Source: an uncultured Planctomycetaceae bacterium (GTDB taxonomy: Bacteria; Planctomycetota; Planctomycetia; Pirellulales; JACPPG01). Taken from it: a stretch of DNA of 6,038 bases. Under the pieces are notes generated by a model, which worked only from the letters and a program-made list of their open reading frames with translations, did not search any database and was not told where the DNA came from. The translations under genes were made by a program, and so were the position numbers. Positions 4,913 to 6,038 of this stretch are shown one piece after another; positions within the stretch are counted from its first letter, which is position 1; the number at the start of each line of letters is the position of its first letter. The stretch is taken from contig CAMFLN010000233.1 of assembly GCA_945957305.1 (NCBI GenBank), forward strand, positions 1 to 6,038, written 5' to 3'.

Positions 4913-6038
4913 ATGAAAGCAAGCGTAAGCGTTGTCTATCTCGCGACTGATGAGTCCTTCCCTGCCGCTGGCTACTCAGTGGATGAGTTGCGCGGTGCAG
5001 TTCAGGGAATGCTCAACATCCCGCCACGCGCCCTGGCCTACATCGCGGGAACGCCAATTGGAGGGAATTACGCCCTGCGCCCAGGGGATCGGCTCGAATT
5101 CTTACTCCCTTGCGGCCGAAAAGGTGGTAACGACGAGCCGGAGATTAAGCCTCGGCCGGAACGACTGGACCTGTTCCCAAAGCACAGCAGCGAGGAACTC
5201 GTAGCCTATCGTGACCTTCTCAAGTCCGGCCTGCTGTTACCGGAGGTCGTTGTTGACGATCAGGGGTACATCCTGGATGGGCAGGCGGGTTGGGAAATCG
5301 CGCAAGAGTTAGGTATTGAGTGCAAGTATCGTGTTCGCACCTTCGACAGTGAGATCGACAAGCTCGAATTCATATTGCTGCGTAATTGCCCACGTCGGAA
5401 TCTGACCGGCGAGGAAAAGCGCCAAGTCATACAAAAGTATCTGCTACTCGATCCGGAAATCTCGAACAAGCACCTCGCGGACTTGCTTGTGGTGTCGCAA
5501 GGCATCGTCGCCGGTGTTCGAAAGCAGCTTGTCTCCTCATCGCGAATCGAGATGTTGCCCACGCATCGCGGCAAGGACGGCCGATACCGCAAAGCAAAAT
5601 ACAAAAATGTCGTGGCCGATTCTGAAAAGGCCGTGGTGAAGGCTCTGGGCCTGCTCAAGCACCTACCCGACGTGGCGCTAGGGAGAACCTTGGATATCGT
5701 GTCGGCAGGCAAGCTGGCGAGCCGCAATCGGACCAAGGCCGAGCGACAAGAGCGGGTTGATGCTCTGCCCCCGCTATCCCGTGAGCAGCTAATCGACGAA
5801 ATTAGACTATTTCAGTGCGGCTTCCGCAGTCTCCGCAAAAAAGCCAAGCTTCAAATGGGCATGGTGGACATGGTTCTGGGCGACCCACCCTACGACAAGG
5901 GATGGATGGAGTCGGACCTGAAAGATTTCGCCAAGGAATGCTTTCGGTTGTTGCGGTACGGCGGCATTCTGGTGACCTACATCGGCAAAATGAATTGGTT
6001 GGAGGCGGGCATCGCTCTCAAAAAGGCCGGCTTCGACC
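4913..6038 (+). CDS. Beta-grasp (MoaD/ThiS-like) - ParB-like - HTH - DNA adenine methyltransferase fusion, 3'-truncated by the window edge
   Basis: The first 375 residues of a longer protein, open to the last base. Residues 1-72 look like a small beta-grasp fold: strand VSVVYLA, helix VDELRGAVQGML, then LAYIAGTPIGGNYALRPGDRL and EFLLPCGRKGG, close to MoaD/ThiS/ubiquitin-like patterns (VNG...LxxGDxLEF). Residues about 85-165 are ParB/RepB-like: a PEVVVDDQGYILDG strand pair, DGQAGWEIAQELGI (122-135), then RNCPRRNLTGEEK. Residues 180-231 hold an HTH (NKHLADLLVVSQGIVAGVRKQL) and the RGKDGRYRKAKY tail (219-230) seen after such HTHs in ParB-like phage and actinobacterial proteins. A linker leads to VDMVLGDPPYDKG, with the N6-adenine methyltransferase motif IV DPPY at 324-327, and LLRYGGILV. 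No glycine-rich motif I is seen before DPPY, so it may lie beyond the edge or be degenerate. Likely a site-directed DNA methylase or partition/regulatory factor of the element; the role of the beta-grasp head is unknown. Confidence 0.82.
   Translation, partial: MKASVSVVYLATDESFPAAGYSVDELRGAVQGMLNIPPRALAYIAGTPIGGNYALRPGDRLEFLLPCGRKGGNDEPEIKPRPERLDLFPKHSSEELVAYRDLLKSGLLLPEVVVDDQGYILDGQAGWEIAQELGIECKYRVRTFDSEIDKLEFILLRNCPRRNLTGEEKRQVIQKYLLLDPEISNKHLADLLVVSQGIVAGVRKQLVSSSRIEMLPTHRGKDGRYRKAKYKNVVADSEKAVVKALGLLKHLPDVALGRTLDIVSAGKLASRNRTKAERQERVDALPPLSREQLIDEIRLFQCGFRSLRKKAKLQMGMVDMVLGDPPYDKGWMESDLKDFAKECFRLLRYGGILVTYIGKMNWLEAGIALKKAGFD

Larger units (their letters stand above)
2281..6038. mobile_element. 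Left end of an integrative element inserted at tRNA-Lys(CTT); right end outside the window
   Basis: A tRNA 3' fragment is followed within 200 bases by a full-length tyrosine integrase. Then come an overlapping unknown gene, a small excisionase-like HTH gene and a ParB/methyltransferase fusion. Because the fragment is on the minus strand and lacks its 5' half on the right, the foreign DNA must extend rightwards from about 2281. The bases to the left, with the tRNA terminator, are the original flank. The window shows no capsid, conjugation or replication gene, so whether this is a prophage, an integrative conjugative element or an island cannot be decided. The intact tRNA should be regenerated at the opposite junction. 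Confidence 0.75.

Noticed and set aside
4932..5204. A 90-residue + frame within the start of the fusion gene
   Set aside because: It overlaps the beta-grasp/ParB frame, lacks motifs, and has no Shine-Dalgarno as good as that at 4901.
5260..5736. A 158-residue minus-strand frame opposite the fusion gene
   Set aside because: It is a shadow of the ParB/HTH region. It has no recognisable motif and no ribosome-binding site, and the + frame has clear domains.
1779..6038. CRISPR array, toxin-antitoxin pair or insertion sequence
   Set aside because: No spaced repeat array, no paired small toxin/antitoxin frames and no transposase or terminal inverted repeats are visible.

Overview
The window looks like chromosome from a bacterium of the Planctomycetes with the left end of an integrated element in it. 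The assignment rests on a decayed integrase C-terminus (HNLRASR...LGHS...KHYWQLTDADFE) resembling the many planctomycete phage-type integrases I know (HNLR...KHYLQVTDEDF). It also fits the moderately high GC and a tRNA whose CCA end is not encoded. No species can be named from this stretch.

Layout. (a) 1-1778: the C-terminal part of a two-FtsX-domain ABC transporter permease, presumably host chromosome; its 5' end lies left of the window. (b) 1779-2250: no intact gene. It holds GC-rich hairpins, then a + strand relic of a tyrosine integrase that runs up to and into a tRNA remnant. (c) 2178-2280: the 3' half of a tRNA-Lys (anticodon CTT) gene on the - strand, followed by that tRNA's probable terminator. 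The 5' half is absent, so this reads as the att scar where a genetic element entered the tRNA gene. (d) 2281-2467: att-proximal DNA with short direct repeats and a hairpin, probably attP-arm and regulatory sequence. (e) 2468-4544: a tyrosine integrase overlapping by 11 bp a 279-aa protein I do not recognise, probably one transcription unit. (f) 4613-4825: a small excisionase/AlpA-like HTH protein with short repeats around it. (g) 4913 to the right edge: a large multidomain protein with a MoaD/ThiS-like beta-grasp head, a ParB-like domain, an HTH and the start of an adenine-DNA-methyltransferase-like domain (DPPY). The window cuts it off.

Working together. The polarity of the tRNA fragment puts the element to its right, with int next to att. 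Integrase, the co-transcribed unknown protein and the HTH protein would form the integration/excision and control module. The fusion protein is the first cargo or replication/modification gene. The intact tRNA-Lys(CTT) gene should be at the far end of the element, beyond this window. The relic integrase on the host side suggests that an earlier element used the same tRNA.

The most unusual item is the fusion at 4913: a ubiquitin-like/sulfur-carrier-type beta-grasp domain joined in frame to a ParB-HTH-methyltransferase protein. Domain calls are by eye from motifs; no database search or structure prediction was run.
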